DNA of 64,000 nt. Origin: Chryseobacterium kimseyorum (GTDB lineage Bacteria; Bacteroidota; Bacteroidia; Flavobacteriales; Weeksellaceae). This document shows, piece after piece, positions 43,781 to 52,825 of the stretch. The stretch's first letter is position 1. Every line of letters starts with the position of its first letter. Location of the stretch: positions 81,337 to 145,336 of the forward strand of contig NZ_JAPDHW010000009.1 of NCBI RefSeq assembly GCF_025971945.1. The letters run 5' to 3'. The notes beneath the pieces were generated by a model. The model was not told where the DNA came from and did not search any database. It saw nothing but the letters and a program-made list of their open reading frames with translations. Both the position numbers and the translations under genes were made by a program.

Positions 43781-43810
43781 ATTTAAAATAATTATCAAAA
43801 TAAATAAAGG

Positions 43811-44782
43811 ATGAAAGTATTCATTAATAAAAGAATTCCAGAAATAGGAATAAAAATGCTGGAAGAAGCAGGTCTTCAAATCACTATTCCTGAAGATCAA
43901 AATTTGTCACCCGACGAATGGATAAAGTATTGTCAGGATACCGATGCCGTTTTGAATGTCGGACAAAATAAGTATGATAAAGATTTCTTTGAACAGTGTC
44001 CCAACGTTAAGGCGATAGCTTTGTTTTCGGTAGGTTTTGATGCGGTAAATATCGAGCAGGCTAATAAGAGAAATATTCCTGTCGGAAATACACCGGATGT
44101 TTTGAGCAGAGCAACTTCAGATATAGCATTTTTATTAATGCAATCGGTTTCTAGAAGGGCAAGTTATTATTTTCAAAAAGTAAAGGATGATGATTGGGGA
44201 AATTTTGATCCGCTTCATGCGTTAGGACAGGAACTCTATGGGAAAACCTTAGGTGTTTTCGGATTGGGAAGAATAGGTTTTGAAATGGCTGAAAAGTGTA
44301 AAAAGGCTTTTGATATGAATATTATTTATCATAATAGGAATCATAACGACGAAGCTGAAGAAAAACTGGGAGCGAAATATGTTTCTTTTGAAGAACTGGT
44401 AAGTCAGTCGGATGTATTGAGTATTCACGCAAGTTTCACTGAAGAGCATGCGGAACTTTTTAATCAGTCTGTTTTCGAAAAGATGAAACCTAATGCGATT
44501 TTCGTTAATACGGCGAGAGGTGGTTTTCACAATCAGGTAGATTTATACAATGCGCTTGTAGAAAAGAAAATTTGGGGCGCCGGACTAGATGTGACGAATC
44601 CTGAACCAATTTTGCACGACGATCCTATTCTGGGGCTTTCCAATGTGTGTGTGCTGCCACATATCGGGTCTGCAACTGTTGAAGCAAGAAATGGGATGGC
44701 AAAATTTGCCGCGGAAAATTTAATTGCTTTTTCTAAAGGTGAGAAAATGCCACATTGTGCAAACCCTGAAGTTTATCAATAA
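43811..44782 (+). CDS. D-isomer-specific 2-hydroxyacid dehydrogenase
   Basis: A 323-residue NAD(P)-dependent dehydrogenase of the D-glycerate/hydroxypyruvate/2-ketogluconate reductase type. The cofactor motif is GVFGLGRIG (about 148-156). Catalytic residues are visible: Arg in NTARGG (about 236), Glu in DVTNPEP (about 265) and His in PHIGSATVEA (about 284). Length is normal. The substrate cannot be decided by eye. Confidence 0.88.
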   Translation: MKVFINKRIPEIGIKMLEEAGLQITIPEDQNLSPDEWIKYCQDTDAVLNVGQNKYDKDFFEQCPNVKAIALFSVGFDAVNIEQANKRNIPVGNTPDVLSRATSDIAFLLMQSVSRRASYYFQKVKDDDWGNFDPLHALGQELYGKTLGVFGLGRIGFEMAEKCKKAFDMNIIYHNRNHNDEAEEKLGAKYVSFEELVSQSDVLSIHASFTEEHAELFNQSVFEKMKPNAIFVNTARGGFHNQVDLYNALVEKKIWGAGLDVTNPEPILHDDPILGLSNVCVLPHIGSATVEARNGMAKFAAENLIAFSKGEKMPHCANPEVYQ

Positions 44783-44840
44783 TAATCCAAGGTTGGAATC
44801 ATTTTTGTCTTATCAGTAGTAACACTAAAAATAAAATATT

Positions 44841-45182
44841 ATGATTCCACAGGACAATACCGAAGAGCAAAAAAGAAATTTAGAGGAAATGGATTATAAT
44901 CCGGGCGAAGATATTTTCAACAAGGAGGAACATATTCCTCTTGACGGAGATGGAAATCCCATCATCAATCCCAACCACGTAAACGACGGAATGCCTTATG
45001 GACTTGACGTTCCAGGCGCCGAAGACGATGATAATTTTGAGCAGATCACAGATCAGTTACCCGAAGAGGACGACGATGTGTACAGTCAGATGGATGATGA
45101 AGAAGACAGGTTTGAAGATGAAGATGATATCATTGATGATTTTGAAAATGAGGATAAAGAAGAAGATGATCTGAACCGATAA
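44841..45182 (+). CDS. Very acidic small hypothetical protein
   Basis: A 113-residue protein in which the last 45 residues are almost all Asp, Glu and a few hydrophobics (EEDDDVYSQMDDEEDRFEDE). The front half carries NPGEDIFNKEEHIPLDGDG and PYGLDVPGAEDD. It is likely disordered and could bind metal or basic protein. It is conserved in my memory of related genomes but unannotated. A perfect terminator follows. Confidence 0.65.
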   Translation: MIPQDNTEEQKRNLEEMDYNPGEDIFNKEEHIPLDGDGNPIINPNHVNDGMPYGLDVPGAEDDDNFEQITDQLPEEDDDVYSQMDDEEDRFEDEDDIIDDFENEDKEEDDLNR

Positions 45183-45206
45183 AAACTAAAACTTAAAAAT
45201 AATATA

Positions 45207-45237
45207 AGCTATCTCGAGATGAGATAGCTTTTTTTTA
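45207..45237 (+). terminator. Terminator of the acidic-protein gene
   Basis: A perfect 10-bp stem AAGCTATCTC / GAGATAGCTT with a five-base loop and T-run. Confidence 0.85.
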
Positions 45238-45303
45238 TGCTTATAAATATTAATTATAGATAAATAAATATTTATGATTATTTAATCAGTAATAATAAAT
45301 GTT

Positions 45304-45311
45304 TATTTTTG
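45304..45311 (+). promoter_or_regulatory. -7 element of the T9SS surface-protein gene
   Basis: TATTTTTG, an exact TAnnTTTG match 60 bases before ATG 45372. No good -33 TTG is visible. Confidence 0.4.
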
Positions 45312-45371
45312 CGCAAAATTTAAATGTAATTGATTATTGTTTAATTTAATCTTTATTTTATTCTCTTTTAA

Positions 45372-48300
45372 ATGAAAAAAAATTTATCGGTTTTAGTCCT
45401 ATTGATCGGTGTTTTTGCGTTTTCACAAACTCCGCTTCAAGTTAAAATTAAAGATGCTGATGGAAATGAGAATTTCCATGTAACCTGTACGAATGATCTG
45501 GATGCCAATGGCTGTATTGTGCTTCATGCAGAATATCCGGTTTTGAAGCAGACTTCAACTTATGCGGTAAGTTCAGAGGTTTATAATCCTCCCGTTCCTT
45601 TAAATCAGGCGACAGCTTTGAATGCCAATGCAGATGATCTTTTTACCACAAAGCTTGATCTGCCTTTCTCTTTCTGTTTTTTCGCGCAGAATTTTGATGC
45701 CCTTATCGTAGGCTCAAATGGAATGATCACCTTTGATCTCAGCCAGCTCGGAAATATCAATTATCCCAATGTATTCTGGCAAAATCCCAATGTTAGTCTT
45801 CCGAAAAATTCAATTTTTGGTGTTTATCACGATATGGTTTTTGCGGCCGGAGATTCTTCTGAAATTTATTATTCTACAGTGGGAACTGCACCCTACAGAA
45901 AGTTTGTCATTAATTTTTATGACGGAAGAGTAGCGGGTTGTACAGAAAGGTCATCATCACAGATCGTTCTTCACGAAACCACAAACATTGTTGAAATTTT
46001 TGTAGATGAAAAACTAACTCCCTGCCCAACCAGAAAGTTTGAAAATGCTTTGATTGGAATTATGAACAGTGATGGCACTTTGGGTTATTCTCCTGCTTCA
46101 AGAAACACAGGGAATTGGGAAGCTACTCAGGAAGCATATAAATTTACGCCAACAGGAAATATCATTCAGCCGGAAATTGTGTGGACAAATTCCGCAGGAC
46201 AAAATGTTGGAAATGGATTACAGGCTACGGTATGTCCGACCCAAAATGATACATACACTGCGACTGTAAAATTCAATGTATGTGGAAACAGTTTTCTGAC
46301 TTTCACTGATGATTTTATTCTGGACTTCGACTCAACTTATCCTGTCGCAAAAAATTATACTCAGAGTTTTTGTGGCAATGCTCCGGTGAATGTCAATTTA
46401 AATACTTTTAAGCCCAATCTTACCTCCCAGAATCCATCGAATTTCAATTTTACTTTTCACTCGAGTTTGCAGGATGCACAGTCTGGTCAGAATGCTTTAC
46501 CGACAACTTACGCGCTTAATTCCAATGCTGTTTTCTATGTGAGGATACAAAATCCGAATGTACCAACCTGCTTCAGGGTTGCAGTACTTACTCTGAACTT
46601 TTTGAGTAAAAATCTGCTTAAAAATTCAGTGGAAATTTGTGATACCAATAATGATGGCATAGAAAACAGTTATGATTTAACGCTTCTGAATAATCAGATC
46701 TTACCGTCAGGCACTTCCGGAATTTCCTATTATCTCTCGCAAGCCAATGCTCAGAATAACGTAAACTCTGTTTCAACGGCAAATATTACTTCATCCACGC
46801 AGATATGGGTGAGAGTTCAGGATACGAATTGCGTTTATGTTCTAGGACCTGTGAGCTTTCAGTTTAAGCAGGGTGTGAATGCCAATTTAGTTATTAATTT
46901 TCCGTACACGATGTGTGATATCAACGCGGATAATAATGAAATTTTTAATTTCGGACTTGAGATCGGACCACAAATCTCAACCCAACCCGGAGCCACTTTT
47001 GTAGCTTATAATTCTTATGCTGAAGCTTTAAATGGTACAGGAACTGTTGTAGAAACCATAAAAAAAGGTCTTTATCAGTTGTTCATACGTGTTGAAATTC
47101 CCGGAGGATGTTTTGCGGTTGTTCAGGTTAATATGGATGTAACTTTTACAGAAATAAAAGCAGATGAAAAAAATGAATACATCTGTTTTAACGGAACGCA
47201 GGATATAAGTTTTAATTTACAGACGCTTGCTGCCAGCATGCTTGTACAGCCTACTTCAGTTCCGGTTACTGCGTTTTATTCAAATTACGTTGATGCTGTC
47301 TCAGAAGATAATCCGGTTTCAGCTAATCAAACCATTACCACCAATGGTAATTTTGTAACTCAGACTTTTTTTGTCCGTTTCGAACAGTCTAACACATGTT
47401 ATACTATACGGCCTATCAATGTTCATTTGGTTCATCCCGTGACCGTTACTTCAAATTTTTCTATTTGTGATTTTAATAATGATAATTCAGAAAATATTTC
47501 ATTAACATCTTTCTCGGGAGCTATTGTTGGAAGTCAGAATGCGAGCGTTTTATTTTATTTAAATCCTGCCGATGCACAATCAGGAAATAACCCGGTGACA
47601 AACGCTGTGATCGCCGGTACTACTCAACTTTTTGTGAAAATCAGTTCTTATAACTGCAGTCAGATTTATCCGGTGAATTTTTCTCTGGTTTCTACTCCAG
47701 CTGTAAATTCTACCGTGAATGTAACCTTAAATAATATCTGTGATAATAATAATGACGGAACAGAAATATATAATCTCACCCTTTCTCAACCGCAGATTTA
47801 CAGCGGATCTTCTGCAGTCACCTATACGTATTACACATCCTACAATGCGACGACGCATATGTTCTCTGGTGAGATTACTGACCCCACACAATTTGCGGTA
47901 CAGGGAAATGCGATTGTTTACGTTAAAGTGAAATTTAATAATAGCGAATGTTTCTCAGCATCTCAACTGAATGTACAGATGATATTTTTACCTGTCGTCG
48001 TGTTAGCGAATGCTGTTTTAAATACCTGTGATGAAGATTTTAATTTAAGTGAAACATTCCAGTTAAATAATGCGGTTTCGCAGCTCTTCATCTCTTCGCA
48101 AAATACGTATGCGCTGTCTGATATGAATATTTCCTATTATCTGACTGCAGCTGAAGCCAATTCAGGAAATGTAGCCAACCAAATTGGAAATACATTTACC
48201 ACCAATATTTCGACGTTACAGATTTGGGCAAGGTTTCAGTCTAAAACGACGGGATGTTTTTCTGTGGCGTCCATCCAGCTGAATACTTATTTTCCTCCAA

Positions 48301-49574
48301 AAGCGATCAATTCCAGCATAACGGTTTGTGACGAAAATCTGGATGGAACTTTTGAGGTCAATCTGATGAATTATACCAATCTGTATGTAGATATTTCGAA
48401 TCAGATGAATACCTTCAGTTTTTATCTGACGCAGACGGATGCTCAAAATGGTGTCAACGCGATTGCAAATCCTACAAATTTTACCGCACAGCCTTTTCCT
48501 ACCCAAATCTGGGTGAAAATTCAGAATATTCCGGGATGTGATGATATGGCAAGTATCAATTTCACCGTTGGAAATAAGGTTATTCTTCAGAACGCCGGAC
48601 CTTTTGCTTTAAATAACGTCTGTGATAATGGAAATGACGGTATTGAAAATGTAAATTTAACACAGTTTCAGCAGCAGATCTATTCGGGCGTAAATGCAGT
48701 CTTTACTTATTATCCTTCTCTGGTAGATTTAAATGCAGGAACAAATGTGATTAGCAATCCGGCAACTTTTTCTTTCAATCAGAATTCAGGTTCAGATATC
48801 ATTTATGTAAAAGTAAGTGCTCCTGGATTCTGTCCTGAAATGACAACCATTAAAATTTCACTGAAGAAAGTGCCGATCTTTGAAATTCCAACCCAGTATT
48901 TCTGTCCGGACGGAACTTTCACCTACACGCTGAAAGTCGAAGAGCATACGATTACAAGCTATATCTGGAAAAATCCTTCAGGGCAGGTAGTTTCTACTTC
49001 TGATACAGTTTCAGGAATGAATGCTGTCGGAACGTATTCCGTCACGGTTACATCAACCAATGGATGCTCGTACACCGCAACCTTTGAGGCAAAATATTAT
49101 GATGTTCCGGTTATTCAGCAGATGGTTGCGAATGGAAGTACCTATACCGTAACAGCGACCGGTTCTCAGCCTATTGTTTATTCGATTGACGGCATCACGT
49201 GGCAGTCAAGTAATATTTTCTACAACCTACCAACCGGAATTACCACGTTTTACGTTAAATATGTTGAAGGAAAATGTATCGTAAAACAGGACGGAGTTAT
49301 TTTGGATATTAAAAATGCCATCACACCCAACGGCGATGGAGTCAACGATAAATGGATTATTAAAGACCTTCATGTTTTCGGAAAGAAAATGACCAACGTA
49401 AAAGTATTTGACCGTTATCAGTATAAGATTTTTGAGCAAGATAGCAATACACAGATTATCTGGGACGGAACGATTGCCGGAAGACCGATTCCTACGTCAA
49501 GTTATTGGTATATAATCACGCTTCCCGACGGCAGAACTTTTACCGGATGGGTTTTGGTAAAGAATAATAATTAA
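45372..49574 (+). CDS. Large repeat-bearing surface protein with type B T9SS sorting domain
   Basis: A 1400-residue exported protein with a Sec signal (FAFSQ). Residues of about 20-310 form a unique N-terminal region (DLPFSFCFFAQNFDALIVGS, like nidogen-type domains). Then come nine repeats of 89-100 residues, each starting with a cysteine and mostly reading C-D-x-N-x-D-G/N-x-E. The cysteines are at 334, 423, 515, 605, 699, 790, 886, 986 and 1084. An Ig/PKD-like part follows, and the end (from residue 1317) is the gliding-motility-associated C-terminal domain, ITPNGDGVNDKW to GWVLVKNN. It is secreted by T9SS and is probably an adhesin. Asp/Asn-rich repeats suggest calcium binding. Confidence 0.88.
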   Translation: MKKNLSVLVLLIGVFAFSQTPLQVKIKDADGNENFHVTCTNDLDANGCIVLHAEYPVLKQTSTYAVSSEVYNPPVPLNQATALNANADDLFTTKLDLPFSFCFFAQNFDALIVGSNGMITFDLSQLGNINYPNVFWQNPNVSLPKNSIFGVYHDMVFAAGDSSEIYYSTVGTAPYRKFVINFYDGRVAGCTERSSSQIVLHETTNIVEIFVDEKLTPCPTRKFENALIGIMNSDGTLGYSPASRNTGNWEATQEAYKFTPTGNIIQPEIVWTNSAGQNVGNGLQATVCPTQNDTYTATVKFNVCGNSFLTFTDDFILDFDSTYPVAKNYTQSFCGNAPVNVNLNTFKPNLTSQNPSNFNFTFHSSLQDAQSGQNALPTTYALNSNAVFYVRIQNPNVPTCFRVAVLTLNFLSKNLLKNSVEICDTNNDGIENSYDLTLLNNQILPSGTSGISYYLSQANAQNNVNSVSTANITSSTQIWVRVQDTNCVYVLGPVSFQFKQGVNANLVINFPYTMCDINADNNEIFNFGLEIGPQISTQPGATFVAYNSYAEALNGTGTVVETIKKGLYQLFIRVEIPGGCFAVVQVNMDVTFTEIKADEKNEYICFNGTQDISFNLQTLAASMLVQPTSVPVTAFYSNYVDAVSEDNPVSANQTITTNGNFVTQTFFVRFEQSNTCYTIRPINVHLVHPVTVTSNFSICDFNNDNSENISLTSFSGAIVGSQNASVLFYLNPADAQSGNNPVTNAVIAGTTQLFVKISSYNCSQIYPVNFSLVSTPAVNSTVNVTLNNICDNNNDGTEIYNLTLSQPQIYSGSSAVTYTYYTSYNATTHMFSGEITDPTQFAVQGNAIVYVKVKFNNSECFSASQLNVQMIFLPVVVLANAVLNTCDEDFNLSETFQLNNAVSQLFISSQNTYALSDMNISYYLTAAEANSGNVANQIGNTFTTNISTLQIWARFQSKTTGCFSVASIQLNTYFPPKAINSSITVCDENLDGTFEVNLMNYTNLYVDISNQMNTFSFYLTQTDAQNGVNAIANPTNFTAQPFPTQIWVKIQNIPGCDDMASINFTVGNKVILQNAGPFALNNVCDNGNDGIENVNLTQFQQQIYSGVNAVFTYYPSLVDLNAGTNVISNPATFSFNQNSGSDIIYVKVSAPGFCPEMTTIKISLKKVPIFEIPTQYFCPDGTFTYTLKVEEHTITSYIWKNPSGQVVSTSDTVSGMNAVGTYSVTVTSTNGCSYTATFEAKYYDVPVIQQMVANGSTYTVTATGSQPIVYSIDGITWQSSNIFYNLPTGITTFYVKYVEGKCIVKQDGVILDIKNAITPNGDGVNDKWIIKDLHVFGKKMTNVKVFDRYQYKIFEQDSNTQIIWDGTIAGRPIPTSSYWYIITLPDGRTFTGWVLVKNNN

Positions 49575-49788
49575 AAATCTTAAATAATTGAACGATAAAA
49601 CCTCATTGATTTTCAGTGAGGTTTTGTTGTATAAATGTTTATCACAAGGTTTGATAACACGGAAAATTCCCTTCCCCTGGAGGGGTGGATTCGGCCGCAG
49701 GCCGAAGACGGGGTGGTTACACGCAATTTTATTCATAATACTTCCCATCTTTCCAACGAAATTCTTATCTTTCATTAAACACTTACCG
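49575..49788. other. Gap with left REP-like palindrome before the DUF559 gene
   Basis: Contains the left inverted-repeat module of the DUF559 unit at 49663-49730. The frame upstream of ATG 49789 is open but is made of repeat sequence, so it is not considered coding. Confidence 0.55.
49663..49730 (+). repeat. REP-like palindromic module, left flank of the DUF559 gene
   Basis: A 68-bp module from AAAATTCCC to CGCAATTTT. It contains two hairpins: CCCCT-gg-AGGGG and TTCGGCC-gca-GGCCGAA (49690-49706). It ends with GACGGGGTGGTTACACGC. The same module occurs inverted at 50259-50327. Confidence 0.7.
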
Positions 49789-50205
49789 ATGAAAGAAATC
49801 CTCACAGAAATAAACGGAATTCCGATTTACAAAAAATGCACTCACTACCTTCCCTACAATCCAAATTTAAAAATGCTATTGGCAAAAAAACGCAAAGCAG
49901 GAATTCTAAATGAAGTAATATTCTGGAAGAAAGTGAGAGTAAAAAATTTCCATAAAATTGATTTTGACAGACAGAGAATCATCGGAAATTATATTGTTGA
50001 TTTTTATGTAAAAACACTCGGATTAATCGTAGAAATCGACGCTTCAAGCCATGATGAAAAAGAGATTTATGATGGTATAAGACAAGATTATCTGGAATCA
50101 TTGGGGCTGAAAGTGTTCAGAATTTCAGATTTTGATATTAAAAACAATCTGTCCGTTGTGATGAAGGAACTGGAAGATTTTATTATCAAACACTATAGCA
50201 TGTAA
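49789..50205 (+). CDS. DUF559 (Vsr-like) endonuclease-domain protein
   Basis: A 138-residue protein starting at ATG 49789. It matches the DUF559 / very-short-patch-repair-like nuclease family of the PD-(D/E)xK-type fold. The core IIGNYIVDFYVKTLGLIVEI contains candidate catalytic Asp71 and Glu82. Asp84 and His88 follow in the DASSHDE motif, and an upstream acid (Glu42) lies in the NEVIFWKKVR helix. The C-terminus has the family pattern RxDYLESLGLKVFRISDFDI. No methyltransferase or repair partner is adjacent. Instead the gene is framed by inverted palindromic modules at 49663 and 50204-50327, which may be its substrate. The role is not established. Confidence 0.8.
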   Translation: MKEILTEINGIPIYKKCTHYLPYNPNLKMLLAKKRKAGILNEVIFWKKVRVKNFHKIDFDRQRIIGNYIVDFYVKTLGLIVEIDASSHDEKEIYDGIRQDYLESLGLKVFRISDFDIKNNLSVVMKELEDFIIKHYSM

Positions 50206-50327
50206 AATTCCCTCCTCTGGAAAGTTGGATTCGATCAAAGAGAAAAGGGTGGGTGGTTAAATTGCGCGTAAACCACCCCGTCAAAAAATCGAAGATTTTT
50301 CGCCACCCCTCCGGAGGAGGGGAATTT
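50204..50327. repeat. REPIN-like inverted doublet, right flank of the DUF559 gene
   Basis: Two modules head-to-head. A degenerate direct copy (50204-50263) has AAAATTCCCTCC and GGTGGGTGGTT. An inverted copy (50259-50327) has GCGTAAACCACCCCGTC, the hairpin AAAAATC-gaa-GATTTTT and CCCCTCC-gga-GGAGGGG. Together they form an imperfect palindrome of about 120 bp. The inverted copy's hairpin stem differs in sequence from the left flank yet keeps its palindromic form. Confidence 0.65.
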
Positions 50328-50397
50328 CTTTAGCTTTTCATGAGCATATAATTTTCAAATTGAATATCTTTCAAACTTTAAAAACCGAATTTTAAAA

Positions 50398-50823
50398 ATG
50401 AAAAAGCTTTTTACTGAATATTTCTTTGCTGTATTTCTCATTCCCATTTTGATATTCGCATTTTTTTATTTTTTTGGAACAAAAGTCGAAAGTGGAACTT
50501 ATGGTGTAAATAGAAGAATAGGCTTTGGAATTGATATCGATGGAATTTTGAGAAATCCTGTATACAATATTCTTATTTTTTATTGTACATATCCAGTCTA
50601 TCTCTTAGGTTATTTTATTGTTTTTTCAGTTCGAAGACAATCAAACTTTATATTGTCGATAATAAATTTCCTGATAGTTAGTATCAACTTTTATTTGCTT
50701 TGTAATAATCCGGAAAATAGAATTCTAATTCCACTGACAATGATTGGTTTTATAATTTTCATTTTTAATATCTTTAAAACCACAAAAAAGCCAACAACTA
50801 TCAACAACAACAATCAACTATAA
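50398..50823 (+). CDS. Small integral membrane hypothetical protein
   Basis: A 141-residue protein with four predicted transmembrane helices (about 8-28, 58-78, 85-102 and 108-126) and a polar tail (KKPTTINNNNQL). The first loop (VESGTYGVNRRIGFGIDIDG) is the only long polar part. No family recognised. It ends one base before the hutU ATG, so it may be co-transcribed with hutU, but a role in histidine catabolism is not evident. Confidence 0.6.
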   Translation: MKKLFTEYFFAVFLIPILIFAFFYFFGTKVESGTYGVNRRIGFGIDIDGILRNPVYNILIFYCTYPVYLLGYFIVFSVRRQSNFILSIINFLIVSINFYLLCNNPENRILIPLTMIGFIIFIFNIFKTTKKPTTINNNNQL

Positions 50824-50824
50824 A

Positions 50825-52825
50825 ATGACTTTCAAGGAACAGATCCAGCAGGGAATTCCCACCGAACTCCCTCAGCCAAAACCGTACGAAACCCATATCA
50901 ACCACGCTCCGAAACGTAAAGAAATTCTTTCAGCCGAAGAAAAGAAACTCGCTCTGAAAAATGCTTTGCGCTATTTCGAACCTAAATTTCATGCAGAATT
51001 GTTGCCGGAATTCAGGGAAGAATTGGAAAAATACGGCAGAATTTATATGTACCGCTTCCGTCCGGATTATGAGATGAAAGCAAGAGATATTGCCGAATAT
51101 CCCGGAAAATCTGAGCAGGCAAAAGCCATAATGCTGATGATTCAGAACAATCTGGATTATGCAGTGGCGCAACATCCTCACGAACTGATTACGTACGGTG
51201 GAAATGGTGCGGTATTCAGCAACTGGGCGCAGTATCTTCTGACGATGAAATATCTGTCAGAAATGACGGACGAACAAACCTTAACAATGTATTCCGGTCA
51301 TCCGATGGGATTGTTTCCTTCGCATAAAGATGCGCCGAGAGTGGTGGTGACCAACGGAATGATGATTCCAAATTATTCCAAGCCGGATGACTGGGAAAAA
51401 TTCAATGCGCTGGGTGTTTCACAGTACGGACAAATGACTGCCGGATCTTACATGTATATTGGTCCTCAGGGAATTGTGCACGGAACGACGATTACCGTTT
51501 TAAATGCTTTCAGAAAAATCAATAAAGAACCAAAAGGTGGATTATTCGTCACTTCAGGTTTGGGCGGAATGTCCGGCGCTCAGCCAAAAGCCGGAAATAT
51601 TGCAGGGTGCATTACGGTGATTGCGGAAGTGAATCCCAAGATTACAAAAATCCGTCACGAACAGAAATGGGTGAATGAAATTCACGAAAACCTGGATGAA
51701 CTGGTGGCGAGAGTTAGAAAAGCTCAGGAAAATCAGGAAACGGTTTCTCTGGCTTACCTTGGAAACATCGTTGATATTTGGGAGAAATTTGATAAAGAAA
51801 ATTTAAGAATCGATATCGGTTCAGACCAGACTTCACTTCACAATCCGTGGGCGGGTGGTTATTATCCGGTTGGACAGACCTTTGAGGAATCGAATACGAT
51901 GATGGCAGAAAACCCTGAGTTATTTAAAGAAAAAGTTCAGGAAACCTTGAGAAGACACGCTTCTGCCATCAATAAACATACCCTTCGACAGGCTCAGGGT
52001 ACGGCAACTTATTTTTTCGATTACGGAAATGCCTTTTTACTAGAAGCTTCCAGAGCCGGAGCTGATGTACTGGCAGAAAATCCTACGATTGGAAGGGAGT
52101 TCAAATACCCGAGTTACGTTCAGGATATTATGGGACCGATGTGTTTTGATTATGGTTTCGGGCCGTTCCGTTGGGTTTGTACCAGCGGAAAGCCGGAAGA
52201 TTTACAGAAAACGGATGATATTGCGTGTGCCGTTTTAGAGGAAATGATTAAAACGTCGCCTGAGGAAATCCAGCAGCAGATGAAAGACAATATCACGTGG
52301 ATTAAAGGTGCTCAAGAAAACAATCTGGTCGTTGGTTCGCAGGCGAGAATTCTGTACGCCGACGCAGAAGGCAGAATGAAAATCGCTGAAGCCTTCAACA
52401 AAGCCATTGCCAACGGAGAAATCGGAGCGGTGGTTTTGGGAAGAGACCATCACGATGTTTCGGGGACGGATTCGCCGTACAGAGAGACTTCCAATATTTA
52501 TGACGGCTCGAGATTTACGGCAGATATGGCGATTCACAATGTGATTGGCGACAGTTTCCGTGGCGCGACCTGGGTGAGCATCCACAACGGTGGTGGCGTT
52601 GGCTGGGGCGAAGTGATCAACGGTGGTTTCGGGATGTTGCTCGATGGAAGCGATGATGCCGACAGAAGATTAAAATCAATGCTTTTCTGGGATGTGAACA
52701 ACGGAATTTCCCGAAGAAGCTGGGCAAGAAATGAAGGTGCTGTTTTCGCCATCAAAAGAGCGATGGAAGCAGAACCGAATCTGAAGGTGACGTTGCCGAA
52801 TTTTGTGGATGAGAGTCTTTTTTAA
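50825..52825 (+). CDS. hutU: Urocanate hydratase
   Basis: A 666-residue long-form urocanate hydratase, which converts urocanate to imidazolonepropionate in histidine breakdown. Family landmarks: ITYGGNGAVFSNWAQY, TMYSGHPMGLFP, GGMSGAQPKAGNIAGC, GSDQTSLHNPW, FDYGNAFLLEASRAGAD, PSYVQDIMGPMCFDYGFGPF and LGRDHHDVSGTDSP. Residues 386-392 (TLRQAQG) are encoded by the palindromic repeat ACCCTTCGACAGGCTCAGGG(T) at 51980-52000. As I recall the family, they look like a short insertion between NKH and TYFFDYGN. The frame is kept, so the enzyme is probably functional. hutH, hutI and hutG are not adjacent. Confidence 0.93.
   Translation: MTFKEQIQQGIPTELPQPKPYETHINHAPKRKEILSAEEKKLALKNALRYFEPKFHAELLPEFREELEKYGRIYMYRFRPDYEMKARDIAEYPGKSEQAKAIMLMIQNNLDYAVAQHPHELITYGGNGAVFSNWAQYLLTMKYLSEMTDEQTLTMYSGHPMGLFPSHKDAPRVVVTNGMMIPNYSKPDDWEKFNALGVSQYGQMTAGSYMYIGPQGIVHGTTITVLNAFRKINKEPKGGLFVTSGLGGMSGAQPKAGNIAGCITVIAEVNPKITKIRHEQKWVNEIHENLDELVARVRKAQENQETVSLAYLGNIVDIWEKFDKENLRIDIGSDQTSLHNPWAGGYYPVGQTFEESNTMMAENPELFKEKVQETLRRHASAINKHTLRQAQGTATYFFDYGNAFLLEASRAGADVLAENPTIGREFKYPSYVQDIMGPMCFDYGFGPFRWVCTSGKPEDLQKTDDIACAVLEEMIKTSPEEIQQQMKDNITWIKGAQENNLVVGSQARILYADAEGRMKIAEAFNKAIANGEIGAVVLGRDHHDVSGTDSPYRETSNIYDGSRFTADMAIHNVIGDSFRGATWVSIHNGGGVGWGEVINGGFGMLLDGSDDADRRLKSMLFWDVNNGISRRSWARNEGAVFAIKRAMEAEPNLKVTLPNFVDESLF
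51980..52000. repeat. REP-like palindrome inserted within hutU
   Basis: The 21-bp ACCCT-(11 nt)-AGGGT sequence belongs to a CCTTCGACAGGCTCAGG-type repeat that I recall as widespread in bacterial intergenic DNA. Here it lies inside an open reading frame and encodes TLRQAQG. Confidence 0.6.

Noticed and set aside
49588..49788. 67-codon N-terminal extension of the DUF559 gene
   Set aside because: The extension translates palindromic repeat sequence. The conserved family start (MKEILTEING) is at ATG 49789.
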